From assembly GCF_021129175.1 (NCBI RefSeq), contig NZ_JAJOHV010000062.1, forward strand, positions 1 through 35,684: a stretch of 35,684 bases of DNA, in the 5' to 3' direction. Shown one piece after another: positions 1 to 8,424 of the stretch. Source of the stretch: Chromobacterium piscinae (GTDB taxonomy: Bacteria > Pseudomonadota > Gammaproteobacteria > Burkholderiales > Chromobacteriaceae). The first letter of the stretch is position 1; each line of letters starts with the position of its first letter. The notes beneath the pieces were generated by a model. That model did no database searches, had not been told where the DNA came from, and saw only the letters and a list, made by a program, of their open reading frames with translations. A program made the translations under genes and the position numbers.

Positions 1-15
1 GTAGGACACCGCCAG
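1..15 (+). rRNA. rrf: 3' end of an upstream 5S rRNA gene (partial)
   Basis: The first 15 bases (gtaggacaccgccag) match the 3' end of the complete 5S gene that follows (gtaggacatcgccag, 205-219) with one T-to-C change. The window therefore opens inside a second 5S gene lying about 90 bases upstream of the complete copy. The rest of the rRNA operon lies outside. Confidence 0.75.
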
Positions 16-75
16 ACGCCCAATACGATAGCGCCGAGTCCATGCGACTGGGCGTTTCGCTTCGAGAGAAGCGAA
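16..75 (+). other. Spacer between tandem 5S genes with two stem-loops
   Basis: Bases 16-22 (acgccca) pair with 49-55 (tgggcgt), enclosing a smaller agtc/gact stem (37-40 with 46-49). Directly after, ttcgcttc (56-63) pairs perfectly with gaagcgaa (68-75) around a GAGA tetraloop of the GNRA type. These are probably rRNA processing or maturation stems, though the first could be a weak terminator; there is no U-run after either one. Confidence 0.5.
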
Positions 76-107
76 TCCAGAATTACGCGACAGCGTTCAC
101 GTTTTTT

Positions 108-219
108 CTGGCGACCATAGCGAGATGGTCCCACGCCTTCCCATCCCGAACAGGACCGTGAAACATCTTAGCGCCGATGATAGTGTGGCATTCGCCATGT
201 GAAAGTAGGACATCGCCAG
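108..219 (+). rRNA. rrf: 5S ribosomal RNA
   Basis: This is a typical bacterial 5S rRNA of about 112 bases. The 5' end tggcga pairs with the 3' end tcgcca as helix I. The internal block cccatcccgaacagg and the 3' block gaaagtagg are hallmark 5S segments. A strong rho-independent terminator follows ten bases later, so this copy ends the rRNA transcript. Exact mature ends were judged from helix I only. Confidence 0.95.
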
Positions 220-228
220 ATTCCCGAT

Positions 229-260
229 AAAAAGCCCCAGGCATTGGCCTGGGGCTTTTT
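229..260 (+). terminator. Rho-independent terminator of the rRNA operon
   Basis: A perfect 14-base inverted repeat, aaaaagccccaggc (229-242) with gcctggggcttttt (247-260), encloses a 4-base loop. The GC core plus T-run on one strand and A-run on the other makes it a potentially bidirectional terminator. Confidence 0.93.
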
Positions 261-626
261 GCGTTTCTTGCTCCGGGCTGCACCGGAGGTGAAATTTTTT
301 GTCGCATCCTGCCGCTGTATATTAATCTGATCTATGAAATGCAGACAGTATTCGATTGCTATCAAATCTGAAATCCGTGTCGGTTTGGCGCGATATCGGT
401 GCGGTAAATCGGGAGGGGCTGCGGGCGAGAGGTTGGTTTGATCATGCCTTTGGGGTGGAGGCGCGCGTGGTTTGATCCGCTTGGAAAGCCTTGCGCTGAC
501 TGATTTTGATAGCGTTTAAGTGCTAAAGAATATTTTATATTGTCAAACAAAACTGCCATCTCTTGTATACAATAGACGGTTCACCCGGACGCGAGGCCGG
601 GGCTGCAAACAATATCGGAGAAACCC
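261..626 (+). promoter_or_regulatory. putA upstream region with a direct repeat and candidate promoter
   Basis: No gene was recognised in these 366 bases. TGGTTTGATC occurs twice in direct orientation at 434-443 and 468-477, 34 bases apart (about three helical turns), as expected for paired binding sites. Further down, TTGATA (506-511) and AATATT (529-534) are spaced 17 bases and form a weak sigma-70-like promoter. The putA ribosome site is CGGAG, seven bases before the ATG at 627. Promoter and repeats are predictions; no known operator sequence was matched. Confidence 0.35.
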
Positions 627-3600
627 ATGCAATTCGAATCCTTTGCTCATCAGCAGTCCGCTCTGCGCGACGCCATCACCGCCGCTTATCGGCGCGATGA
701 ACGCGAATGCGTACAGGCGCTGTTGTCGCAGGCGGCGATGAGTCCCGAGCAGGTCGCATCAGTACAGGACTTGGCACGCAGGCTGGTGACCGAGGTGCGC
801 CGCGAGCGCACCCGCTCCAGCGGCGTGGACGCGCTGATGCACGAGTTCTCGTTGGACAGCAGCGAAGGGATCGCCCTGATGTGTCTGGCGGAGGCGCTGC
901 TGCGCATCCCGGACCGCGAGACGGCTGACAAGCTGATCCGCGACAAGATTTCCCGCGGCGACTGGAAGGCCCACCTGGGCAACAGTTCGTCGTTGTTCGT
1001 CAACGCCGCGGCCTGGGGCCTGCTGGTGACCGGCAAGCTGGTTTCCTCGCACAGCGCTAATGGCCTGTCGGCCGCGATGACGCGCCTGATCGCCAAGGGC
1101 GGCGAGCCGCTGATCCGCAAGGGCGTCGATATGGCGATGCGCATGCTGGGCAAGCAGTTCGTCACCGGCGAAACCATTGAAGAGGCGCTGGCCAACGGCC
1201 GCGAGCGCGAAGCGCGCGGCTACCGCTTCAGCTACGACATGCTGGGCGAGGCGGCGATGACCGAGGCTGATGCCCAGCGTTACCTGAAGGACTACGTCAC
1301 CGCCATCCATGCGATCGGCAAGGAGTCGAACGGCCGCGGCATCTACGATGGTCCCGGCATCTCGGTGAAGCTGTCCGCCATCCACCCGCGCTACAGCCGC
1401 CTGAAGCACGAGCGGATGATGGCCGAATTGCTGCCGCGGCTGAAGGCGCTGTTCTTGCTGGCCAAGCAGTACAACATCGGTCTGAACATCGACGCGGAAG
1501 AGGCCGACCGCCTGGAAATCTCGATGGATCTGGTCGAGGCGCTGGCCAACGATCCGGATCTGAACGGCTTCGAAGGCATCGGCATCGTGGTGCAGGCCTA
1601 CCAGAAACGCTGTCCGTTCGTGATCGACTTCCTGATCGACCTCGCGCGCCGCACCGGCCATCGCTTCATGGTGCGCCTGGTGAAGGGCGCTTATTGGGAC
1701 GCCGAGATCAAGCGCGCCCAAGTGGATGGTCTGCCGGGCTATCCGGTCTATACCCGCAAGGTGTACACCGACGTGTCCTATCTTGCCTGCGCCAAGAAGT
1801 TGCTGGCCGCCCAGGATGCGATCTATCCGCAGTTCGCCACCCACAACGCCTATAGCCTGTCCGCGGTCTACAATCTGGCCGCCGGCAAGGATTATGAATT
1901 CCAGTGCCTGCACGGCATGGGCGAGACCCTGTACGACCAGGTAGTCGGCAAGGACAAGCTGGGCAAGGCTTGCCGCATCTACGCGCCGGTGGGTTCGCAT
2001 GAGACGCTGTTGGCTTATCTGGTACGCCGCCTGTTGGAAAACGGCGCCAACTCCTCCTTCGTCAACCGCATCGTCGATGAAAGCGTATCCCTTGACGAGC
2101 TGGTGACCGACCCGGTGGCCGAAGCGGCCGCCTCCGCCGGCATGCCGCACAGCAAGATTTCGCTGCCGGAGGCGCTGTACGGCGACGGCCGCCGCAATTC
2201 CAAGGGTCTGGACCTGTCCAGCGAGCACGTGCTGGCAACGCTGCAACTGGGTCTGCAGACGTCGGAGCAGCAGCGTTGGGCGGCGTTCCCGATGCTGGGC
2301 GACGGCGATGTCACCGACGGCGAGCTGCTGGAAGTACGCAATCCGGCCGATCATGGCGATGTGGTCGGCAAGGTGCTGGAAGCCACCGCCGCCGACGTCG
2401 ATCGCGCGCTCGCGCAGTCGGCGGCCATTGCTGCCGCCTGGGCCGCGACGCCGGTGGCCGAACGCGCCGCCAGCATCAAGCGCATGGCCGATCTGATGGA
2501 AGCGAATATGCCGGCTCTGATGGGCCTGGCGGTGCGCGAGGCGGGCAAGACGCTGAACAACGCCATCGCCGAAGTGCGCGAGGCGGTGGACTTCTGCCGC
2601 TATTACGCGGCGCAGATCGTGTCCGAGTTCGACAACGCCAGCCATCAGCCGCTGGGCCCGGTGGTGTGCATCAGCCCGTGGAACTTCCCGCTGGCGATCT
2701 TCATCGGCGAAGTCGTCGCGTCCCTGGCCGCCGGCAACACCGTGCTGGCCAAGCCGGCCGAGCAGACCAGCCTGATCGCCGCCTACGCGATTCGCCTGCT
2801 GCACGAAGCCGGCATTCCGCGCGCCGCGCTGCAACTCCTGCCGGGCCGCGGCGAGGTGGTCGGCGCCGCGCTGACCGGCGACGCGCGCATCCAGGGCGTG
2901 ATCTTCACCGGCTCCACCGAAGTGGCGCAGATCATCAACCGCACGCTGGCCAAGCGCCATGACGATCCGGTGCTGGTGGCGGAAACCGGCGGCATGAACG
3001 CGATGATCGTCGACAGCTCGGCGCTGCCGGAGCAGGTGGTGACCGACGTGCTGAGCTCGGCTTTCGACTCCGCCGGCCAGCGCTGTTCCGCGCTGCGCGT
3101 GCTGTATCTGCAGCACGACATCGCCGACAAGGTGGTCGCGATGATCAAGGGCGCGATGGATGAGCTGGAAGTCGGCAATCCCGCCAAGATCACCACCGAC
3201 GTCGGCCCGGTGATCGACTCCGAAGCCCAGGCTGGCCTGCTGGCCCACATCGCCAGGATGAAGAACTCCGCCCGCGCGATGCACCAGACCAAGCTGTCCG
3301 CCGAGTGCGAGCAGGGCACTTTCGTCGCGCCGACGCTGTTCGAGATCGACAACCTCAGCGAGCTGAAGCGCGAGGTGTTCGGCCCGGTGCTGCATGTGCT
3401 GCGCTATGCCGCGTCGGATCTGGACAAGGTGGTGGCCGAGATCAACGCCACCGGCTACGGCCTGACGCACGGCATCCACAGCCGCATCGACGAAACCATC
3501 GCCGACATCTGCGGCAAGATCAAGGTGGGCAACATCTACGTCAACCGCAACATCGTCGGCGCGGTGGTGGGCGTGCAGCCGTTCGGGGGCGAGGGCAAGT

Positions 3601-4220
3601 CCGGCACCGGCCCCAAGGCCGGCGGTCCGTACTACCTGTACCGTCTGACCCGCGCCGCCTGGCAGCCCAAGCTGGCGGCCGCGCATCAGGCCGCCGATCT
3701 GTCCGCGCTGGATGCGCTGGCCGCCGCGGCGAAGACGCAGGGTCTGTCGCTGGACGGCGCGATCGCCGCCGCGCGCAAGGAAAGCCCGCTGGCACATAAT
3801 GTAATCTTGCCGGGCCCGACCGGCGAGAACAATGTCTTGTCCTTCGCCGGCCGCGGCCGCATCGGCTGCGTCGCCGACGACGCTCAGGCGCTGGCCGAGC
3901 AATTGGCTGCTGTCTTCGCCGCGGGCAACCGCGCGGTGCTGGCCGATGGCGAACTGGGCCGTCGATTCGCCTCTGCCTTGAATGGTCATGTATCTCTTGT
4001 GGCCGATGTGCTGGAAGCAGACGTCGAGGCGGTGTTGTACGCGGGTGCCAAGACTGAGGACGCTCGGCGCGAGCTGGCGGCCCGCGACGGCGCGCTGGTT
4101 CCGCTGATCCTGCGCGGCGAAAATGGCTACAATGTGCATCGGCTGGTGGTGGAGCGCGCGCTCAGCGTCAATACCACGGCGGCAGGCGGCAATGCCAGCC
4201 TGATGAGCATGACCGAATGA
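627..4220 (+). CDS. putA: Bifunctional proline dehydrogenase / L-glutamate-5-semialdehyde dehydrogenase (PutA)
   Basis: The 1197-residue protein oxidises proline to glutamate. FAD-dependent proline dehydrogenase forms P5C, which the NAD-dependent P5C dehydrogenase domain then oxidises. The proline dehydrogenase barrel covers roughly residues 190-480 (SVKLSAIHPRY, RLVKGAYWD with Lys353, QFATHNAYS). The aldehyde dehydrogenase domain covers about 560-1030, with SPWNFPLA, general-base Glu786 in AETGG and catalytic Cys820 in SAGQRCSALR. A C-terminal domain of about 165 residues follows, as in long PutA proteins. The N-terminus shows no ribbon-helix-helix DNA-binding segment, so this PutA is probably not its own repressor. 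The start is chosen for the CGGAG site. A terminator follows, so it is probably monocistronic. Confidence 0.97.
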   Translation: MQFESFAHQQSALRDAITAAYRRDERECVQALLSQAAMSPEQVASVQDLARRLVTEVRRERTRSSGVDALMHEFSLDSSEGIALMCLAEALLRIPDRETADKLIRDKISRGDWKAHLGNSSSLFVNAAAWGLLVTGKLVSSHSANGLSAAMTRLIAKGGEPLIRKGVDMAMRMLGKQFVTGETIEEALANGREREARGYRFSYDMLGEAAMTEADAQRYLKDYVTAIHAIGKESNGRGIYDGPGISVKLSAIHPRYSRLKHERMMAELLPRLKALFLLAKQYNIGLNIDAEEADRLEISMDLVEALANDPDLNGFEGIGIVVQAYQKRCPFVIDFLIDLARRTGHRFMVRLVKGAYWDAEIKRAQVDGLPGYPVYTRKVYTDVSYLACAKKLLAAQDAIYPQFATHNAYSLSAVYNLAAGKDYEFQCLHGMGETLYDQVVGKDKLGKACRIYAPVGSHETLLAYLVRRLLENGANSSFVNRIVDESVSLDELVTDPVAEAAASAGMPHSKISLPEALYGDGRRNSKGLDLSSEHVLATLQLGLQTSEQQRWAAFPMLGDGDVTDGELLEVRNPADHGDVVGKVLEATAADVDRALAQSAAIAAAWAATPVAERAASIKRMADLMEANMPALMGLAVREAGKTLNNAIAEVREAVDFCRYYAAQIVSEFDNASHQPLGPVVCISPWNFPLAIFIGEVVASLAAGNTVLAKPAEQTSLIAAYAIRLLHEAGIPRAALQLLPGRGEVVGAALTGDARIQGVIFTGSTEVAQIINRTLAKRHDDPVLVAETGGMNAMIVDSSALPEQVVTDVLSSAFDSAGQRCSALRVLYLQHDIADKVVAMIKGAMDELEVGNPAKITTDVGPVIDSEAQAGLLAHIARMKNSARAMHQTKLSAECEQGTFVAPTLFEIDNLSELKREVFGPVLHVLRYAASDLDKVVAEINATGYGLTHGIHSRIDETIADICGKIKVGNIYVNRNIVGAVVGVQPFGGEGKSGTGPKAGGPYYLYRLTRAAWQPKLAAAHQAADLSALDALAAAAKTQGLSLDGAIAAARKESPLAHNVILPGPTGENNVLSFAGRGRIGCVADDAQALAEQLAAVFAAGNRAVLADGELGRRFASALNGHVSLVADVLEADVEAVLYAGAKTEDARRELAARDGALVPLILRGENGYNVHRLVVERALSVNTTAAGGNASLMSMTE

Positions 4221-4233
4221 TCAACTTGCCAGC

Positions 4234-4270
4234 CTCTGGCCGCGTTGGAATAATGCGGCCAGAGTTTTTA
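4234..4270 (+). terminator. Rho-independent terminator after putA
   Basis: ctctggccgc (4234-4243) pairs perfectly with gcggccagag (4255-4264) over an 11-base loop, followed by a run of five T. Confidence 0.9.
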
Positions 4271-4353
4271 CTTTAAGAGCAAGACTGGGATCCGGCCCCA
4301 AGCCGGTTGTGTAGAAGCGCGAAGTTGAAGCAACAAGGAAGAGGAACGAAGAG

Positions 4354-5580
4354 ATGCAAATATCCAAGCTGTCCACCCTGACCCTGGCGGTTGCAGCCGC
4401 TGTCGCCCTGTCCGCCTGCGGCAAGAAGGAAGAAGCCGCGCCCGCGGCCGGCGCCTCAGCTCCGGCCCAGGCCAGCGCCGGCGGCGACGTGATCAAGATC
4501 GGCTTTGCCGCTCCGCTCACCGGCCCGCAATCGCACTACGGCGAGGAATACAAGAATGGCGTGACCCTGGCCATCGAAGACGCCAACGCCGCCAAGCCGA
4601 CCATCGCCGGCAAGCCGGTGACCTTCGAGCTCAATGCCCAGGACGACCAGGCTGATCCGAAAACCGCCACCCAGCTGGCGCAGAAGTTCGTCGACGAGAA
4701 AGTCGCCGGCATCATCGGCCACTTCAACTCCGGCACCGCCATTCCGGCCTCCAAGATCTACTCCGACGCCGGCATCCCGATGATCGCGATGGCCACCTCG
4801 CCGGTGTTCACCGCCCAAGGCTTCAAGAACACCTTCCGCTCGATGACCTCCGACACCCAGCAGGGCAGCGTGATGGGCAAGTTCGCGGTTGAGAAGCTGC
4901 ACGCGAAGAAGATCGTCATCGTCGACGACCGCACCGCTTACGGCCAGGGTCTGGCCGACGAGTTCGAAAAGGCGGCCCGCGCTTCCGGCGGCGACGTGGT
5001 GAAGCGCGAGTTCACCAACGACAAGGCCACCGACTTCACCGCCATTCTGACTTCGATCAAGGGCGCGAATCCGGACGTGGTGTTCTACGGCGGCGCCGAC
5101 GCGCAGTCCGCGCCGATGGTCAAGCAGATGAAGCGCCTGGGCCTGAAGGCTCCGCTGATCTCCGGCGAGATGACCAAGACCCCGACTTTCCTGCAACTGG
5201 CAGGCAAGGAAGCCGACGGCACCATCGCCTCGCTGGCGGGCCTGCCGCTGGAGCAGATGCCGGGCGGCAAGGACTACGAAACCCGCTACAAGGCCCGCTT
5301 CAAGGCCGACGTGGCCACTTACTCGCCGTACGGCTACGACGCCACCCGCGCGCTGATCCAGGCGATGGAGCAAGCCAACTCGGCCGATCCGAAGGCCTAC
5401 CTGCCGGTGCTGGCCAAGATCACTCACCAGGGCGTGACGTCCAGCAACTGGACTTACGACGACAAGGGCGATCTGAAGGATGGCGGCATCACCGTCTACA
5501 AGGTGCAGAACGGCCAGTGGACCGTGATGGAAACCGTGGGAGGCGGCGCGGCGGCCAAGGATGCTTCCGCAGCCAAGTAA
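4354..5580 (+). CDS. Branched-chain amino acid ABC transporter substrate-binding lipoprotein (LivJ/LivK type)
   Basis: The 408-residue protein is a periplasmic type-1 binding protein of the Leu/Ile/Val family. The N-terminal signal ends in the lipobox LSAC, giving an acylated Cys22, followed by an Ala/Pro-rich tether of about 20 residues. Family landmarks include IKIGFAAPLTGPQSHYGEEY, the ligand-side segment IIGHFNSGTAIPAS and IPMIAMATSP. Lipid anchoring is less usual for Gram-negative LivK-type proteins. No permease or ATPase genes (livHMGF) lie next to it, so it must serve a transporter encoded elsewhere. Position after putA suggests an amino acid ligand, but the exact ligand cannot be read from sequence. 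The start is supported by a GAGGA/GAAGAG purine stretch just upstream. Confidence 0.9.
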   Translation: MQISKLSTLTLAVAAAVALSACGKKEEAAPAAGASAPAQASAGGDVIKIGFAAPLTGPQSHYGEEYKNGVTLAIEDANAAKPTIAGKPVTFELNAQDDQADPKTATQLAQKFVDEKVAGIIGHFNSGTAIPASKIYSDAGIPMIAMATSPVFTAQGFKNTFRSMTSDTQQGSVMGKFAVEKLHAKKIVIVDDRTAYGQGLADEFEKAARASGGDVVKREFTNDKATDFTAILTSIKGANPDVVFYGGADAQSAPMVKQMKRLGLKAPLISGEMTKTPTFLQLAGKEADGTIASLAGLPLEQMPGGKDYETRYKARFKADVATYSPYGYDATRALIQAMEQANSADPKAYLPVLAKITHQGVTSSNWTYDDKGDLKDGGITVYKVQNGQWTVMETVGGGAAAKDASAAK

Positions 5581-5602
5581 ACCAATTTGTCTTATTTAAA
5601 CG

Positions 5603-5630
5603 AACGGCGCGGATATCCGCGCCGTTTTTG
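5603..5630 (+). terminator. Rho-independent terminator after the binding-protein gene
   Basis: aacggcgcgga (5603-5613) pairs with tccgcgccgtt (5616-5626) and runs into TTTTTG and a second T-run. The stem is perfect with a tiny loop. Confidence 0.92.
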
Positions 5631-5639
5631 TTTTTGTGG

Positions 5640-6065
5640 GGAAATTGGAGAGAAAGAATTAATCTAATAAGTAATATTTTATCAAGTATATTATTTTAGG
5701 ATATGGTTTTATTGAGGATTGGTTTTTCGCAACGGAGCCAATCTAATTATCTTTTTATCGAACATGTCGGTTGGAAATATATTTACAACATTTCTGAGGT
5801 ATTGTAATTTCTATATGTCATGTTTTTGACTCTGGACAAACCAATTACGTCCGGTTTCATGAGCTGCTGTTGAGATTGTTTTGATTTTGACAGTCTGCGG
5901 TTTGGTAAAGCTTTTCCGCATCGGCTGCTTCAAACCCTCCCGGTTTTTATTTCATGGTTTTATTGTTTACTTAATGCGATTTGCTTCGTAGGGGATGTTT
6001 TTGCTTTTTTATAGCTTGGGATTTGTGACTTTTTAATTAATTTAGATCTGCAACAAGGGAATGTC
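5640..6065 (+). promoter_or_regulatory. AT-rich leader of the ketosynthase-diiron oxygenase operon
   Basis: This gene-free stretch of about 425 bases is strikingly AT-rich (for example 5655-5712 and 6000-6050) against GC-rich surroundings. It contains short inverted repeats, gattgg (5717-5722) with ccaatc (5738-5743) and ggacaaacc (5834-5842) with ggttt at 5853-5857. Several TTGACT- and TAATT-like hexamers occur, but none form a convincing pair. AAGGGA lies shortly before the ATG at 6066 as ribosome site. It most likely holds the promoter and regulatory sites of the operon. I saw no convincing LuxR-type box. Confidence 0.45.
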
Positions 6066-7316
6066 ATGGCAAATCGTAGAGTGGTAGTAACCGGATATGG
6101 TTCTTTGACCTCTCTGGGGGAGAACTCTGCCGAGGCGTGGGAAGCCATTATGAATGGCAAGCTGGGCTATCGAAAATTCGAGTTGGAGAACCAGCAAATT
6201 AAAGCCAAGTTCTTTTCCTTCCTAGATGAGAATAAAGCGCGCTATCGAGGCATTCCCAAAGCGATTTCCCGCGCGTTGCCGGCATTCGCCAAAAATGCGG
6301 TTGTGGCGGCCAGAGAGGCGATCGATATGGCGTTCGGCAGCCCAGAGGCAATTGCGGAGCATTATCCGGCGCATGAGTGCGGCGTCATCATCGGTACGGG
6401 ATGGGGCGGCCTCGATGAAGCCTACGACATCCGCGACGCTTACCGCGATACCGGATTCGGCAGTCCTTTGGGCAGCCTGATCTCCATGCCCAGCATCGCC
6501 ACTGGTGCTTGCACACTGATGTGGAATCTGCGTGGTTATCAGAATACGGTGATCGCAGCTTGCGCCACAGGCACTATCGCGATAGGCGACGCGTACGAGG
6601 CGATTCGGCAAGGGCGCGCCAGCATGATGCTGGCGGGAGGCTCCGAAACGCTGCGTAATGAAACCAATATCTGGAATATCGACGTTCTCAATGCTTTGAG
6701 CAAAGAGCAGCAGGATGCGGAGCGGGCCTGCTGCCCGTTTGATCGCCGTCGATCCGGCTTCGTGCTCGCCGAAGGCGCTGCGGTTTTGTGTCTGGAGGAG
6801 TTGGAGCATGCTCAGCACCGCGGTGCGACGATATTGGGGGAGATCAAAGGCTATGGCAGCTTTTCCGACGCCCGCGATTTCACCGCTCCGGCCGAGGACA
6901 TGCTGGCTCGCGTCAAGTCGATCGAATTCGCGCTCAAACAAGCCGGCAAGCGGCCGGAGGACATCGACTACATCAATGCCCACGGCACTTCGACGCCATT
7001 GAATGACTTGAATGAATCCAACGCCATCAAGGCCGCCTTGGGGGGATATGCGAAGCATGTTCCGGCGTCCAGCACCAAGTCTTACAGCGGCCACCTGATT
7101 TCTGCTGCGGGCAGTTTCGAATCCATTATCTGCTTGAAGGCCATCGAGACCGGCATCCTGCCAGGCACCGCCAATCTGTTGGAATCCGATCCCGAGTGCG
7201 ATCTTAACTATCTGCCGAACGGGCATCTGCATGGACAGACGGTGGATACGACTCTCAACCTCAGCTTCGGCTTCGGCGGCGCAAACGCGGCGCTGGTGAT
7301 AGAAAGGGCGCGTTGA
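6066..7316 (+). CDS. FabF-like beta-ketoacyl-ACP synthase (first gene of the novel operon)
   Basis: The 416-residue protein is a complete type-II ketosynthase, which extends an acyl chain by decarboxylative Claisen condensation with malonyl-ACP. The catalytic triad is intact: Cys166 in AACATGT, His306 in NAHGTSTPLND and His343 in KSYSGH. The C-terminal FGFGGANAALV motif is also typical. It is unlikely to be the housekeeping FabF because it sits with a dedicated ACP, dehydratase, reductase and oxidases rather than with fabD/fabG/acpP. No acyltransferase or chain-length-factor partner is next to it, so it presumably borrows malonyl-ACP made by the cell's FabD. Its stop overlaps the next gene's ATG (TGATG). 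Confidence 0.93.
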   Translation: MANRRVVVTGYGSLTSLGENSAEAWEAIMNGKLGYRKFELENQQIKAKFFSFLDENKARYRGIPKAISRALPAFAKNAVVAAREAIDMAFGSPEAIAEHYPAHECGVIIGTGWGGLDEAYDIRDAYRDTGFGSPLGSLISMPSIATGACTLMWNLRGYQNTVIAACATGTIAIGDAYEAIRQGRASMMLAGGSETLRNETNIWNIDVLNALSKEQQDAERACCPFDRRRSGFVLAEGAAVLCLEELEHAQHRGATILGEIKGYGSFSDARDFTAPAEDMLARVKSIEFALKQAGKRPEDIDYINAHGTSTPLNDLNESNAIKAALGGYAKHVPASSTKSYSGHLISAAGSFESIICLKAIETGILPGTANLLESDPECDLNYLPNGHLHGQTVDTTLNLSFGFGGANAALVIERAR

Positions 7317-8113
7317 TGCTGCTCAGTTTCGATAACAAGGCGATCGCGGACTGGGCGAAGCTGTCCGGAGATTACAACCCTATCCATTTCGAAGTGGAGC
7401 GGGCTAGGGAAACCGGCGCCAACGACATCATCGTGCACGGCATGCTGCCGCTTTTGCATATCAAACAGCGGCTGAGCTCGGCGTTGCCCTCCGATTCCAG
7501 CAGGGATTGGGTATCGGTCAAGGCCATGTTCCGCTCGCCCGTGCTTCGCCAATTGCCGCATGCGCTGGAAATTCAACCAGGCAAGCAGCGCAGCCGCTTT
7601 TCCCTGCGAGCGACACATGACGCTTCCGAGGTGATGGCGGGCAGCGTATATCGCTCCGTACCGGCGGAGTCGCCGGAGCAATCGGCAAGCTTTTCGATAG
7701 ACCGGCAGTTGTTCCGGGAGAAAAGAGCGGTGTTTGCGGAGGCTTTTCCGGATTTTGACCGTGCTTGGCTATTGGTGGACGCGCTGACTTTTTCCCAATT
7801 CCTGTCCAGCGAAGTACCGTTTTCCATCGTCAGCGATCTAGCGAAGATGAGCGGCATTTCAAGCCAGCATGAATTGATGGATGCCGCCCTGACGGTGCAG
7901 ACGGCCCATACGGTGATGGTCGAGCCGGAGCTGTTCCGCATGCCGCTGAGCCAGCTGAAGGATCCGGGGGAAATCCGTTGCGAGCTGCACCCTCCGGTGA
8001 CCGTGCCCAATAACAAGGACACCTTGTCTGGTCTGAGCCAATTTACCGTGCGGCTGGATGGCCGTCCGGTCATGCAATCGGAAGTGGGCCTGCTGGTTCG
8101 CTTCAAACCTTGA
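7316..8113 (+). CDS. MaoC-like 3-hydroxyacyl-ACP dehydratase
   Basis: The 265-residue protein carries the MaoC/hydratase-2 signature near its N-terminus (SGDYNPIHFEVERA, residues about 18-31), with the Asp and His that form the catalytic pair of R-specific hydratases/dehydratases, followed by VHGML. It probably removes water from the 3-hydroxyacyl-ACP made by the ketoreductase of this operon. The C-terminal half (from about residue 125) has no motif I recognise and could be a degenerate second hotdog fold. The start codon ATG overlaps the ketosynthase stop; a TTG one codon earlier is less likely. Translational coupling places it firmly in the operon. Confidence 0.85.
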   Translation: MLLSFDNKAIADWAKLSGDYNPIHFEVERARETGANDIIVHGMLPLLHIKQRLSSALPSDSSRDWVSVKAMFRSPVLRQLPHALEIQPGKQRSRFSLRATHDASEVMAGSVYRSVPAESPEQSASFSIDRQLFREKRAVFAEAFPDFDRAWLLVDALTFSQFLSSEVPFSIVSDLAKMSGISSQHELMDAALTVQTAHTVMVEPELFRMPLSQLKDPGEIRCELHPPVTVPNNKDTLSGLSQFTVRLDGRPVMQSEVGLLVRFKP

Positions 8114-8141
8114 GTCTTGTCCCTTCGCTAAAGGAAGCATC

Positions 8142-8411
8142 ATGTTGAACGAAACCCAAATCTTTGACGAACTGAAAACGCTGATTCTGGACATGAAAGA
8201 GATCGAGGAGGACCAAGTGCAACTTTCCTCCAGCTTCGAGGCGCTCGAACTGGACAGCCTGGATTTCGTAGAGGTTCAAGTGTCGGTGAAGAAGCGCTAC
8301 GGCGTTGATTTGGTCTCCGATTTGTTCGCCTCTGGCAAGATCGTGGATATGGGACAGCTGGTCGGCTATATCGCCGTAGAGACTGCCCAGAAGAACGTAG
8401 CAGAAGCCTGA
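8142..8411 (+). CDS. Acyl carrier protein
   Basis: This 89-residue acidic protein has the phosphopantetheine attachment site LELDSLDFVEV with Ser39 as the modified residue. A good ribosome site (AAAGGAAG) precedes the ATG at 8142. It is the carrier on which the neighbouring ketosynthase, dehydratase and reductase would work, and probably the platform for the diiron oxygenase. No phosphopantetheinyl transferase is encoded in the cluster, so activation must come from a general enzyme. It differs from housekeeping AcpP, which typically has the GADSLDTVE-type site. Confidence 0.93.
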   Translation: MLNETQIFDELKTLILDMKEIEEDQVQLSSSFEALELDSLDFVEVQVSVKKRYGVDLVSDLFASGKIVDMGQLVGYIAVETAQKNVAEA

Positions 8412-8424
8412 TCGGAGAAACCGC

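Noticed and set aside
759-4139. Very long open frame opposite putA (about 1126 codons)
   Set aside because: It is the antisense shadow of a high-GC gene with strong third-position bias. Its translation is low-complexity (Gln/His/Arg/Ala-rich) with no domain, and putA motifs are on the plus strand.
5640-6065. LuxR/CviR-type quorum-sensing box upstream of the ACP operon
   Set aside because: Because the window looks like Chromobacterium I looked for a CTGNCC...GGNCAG-type palindrome, but no convincing match was seen; the short inverted repeats present differ from it.
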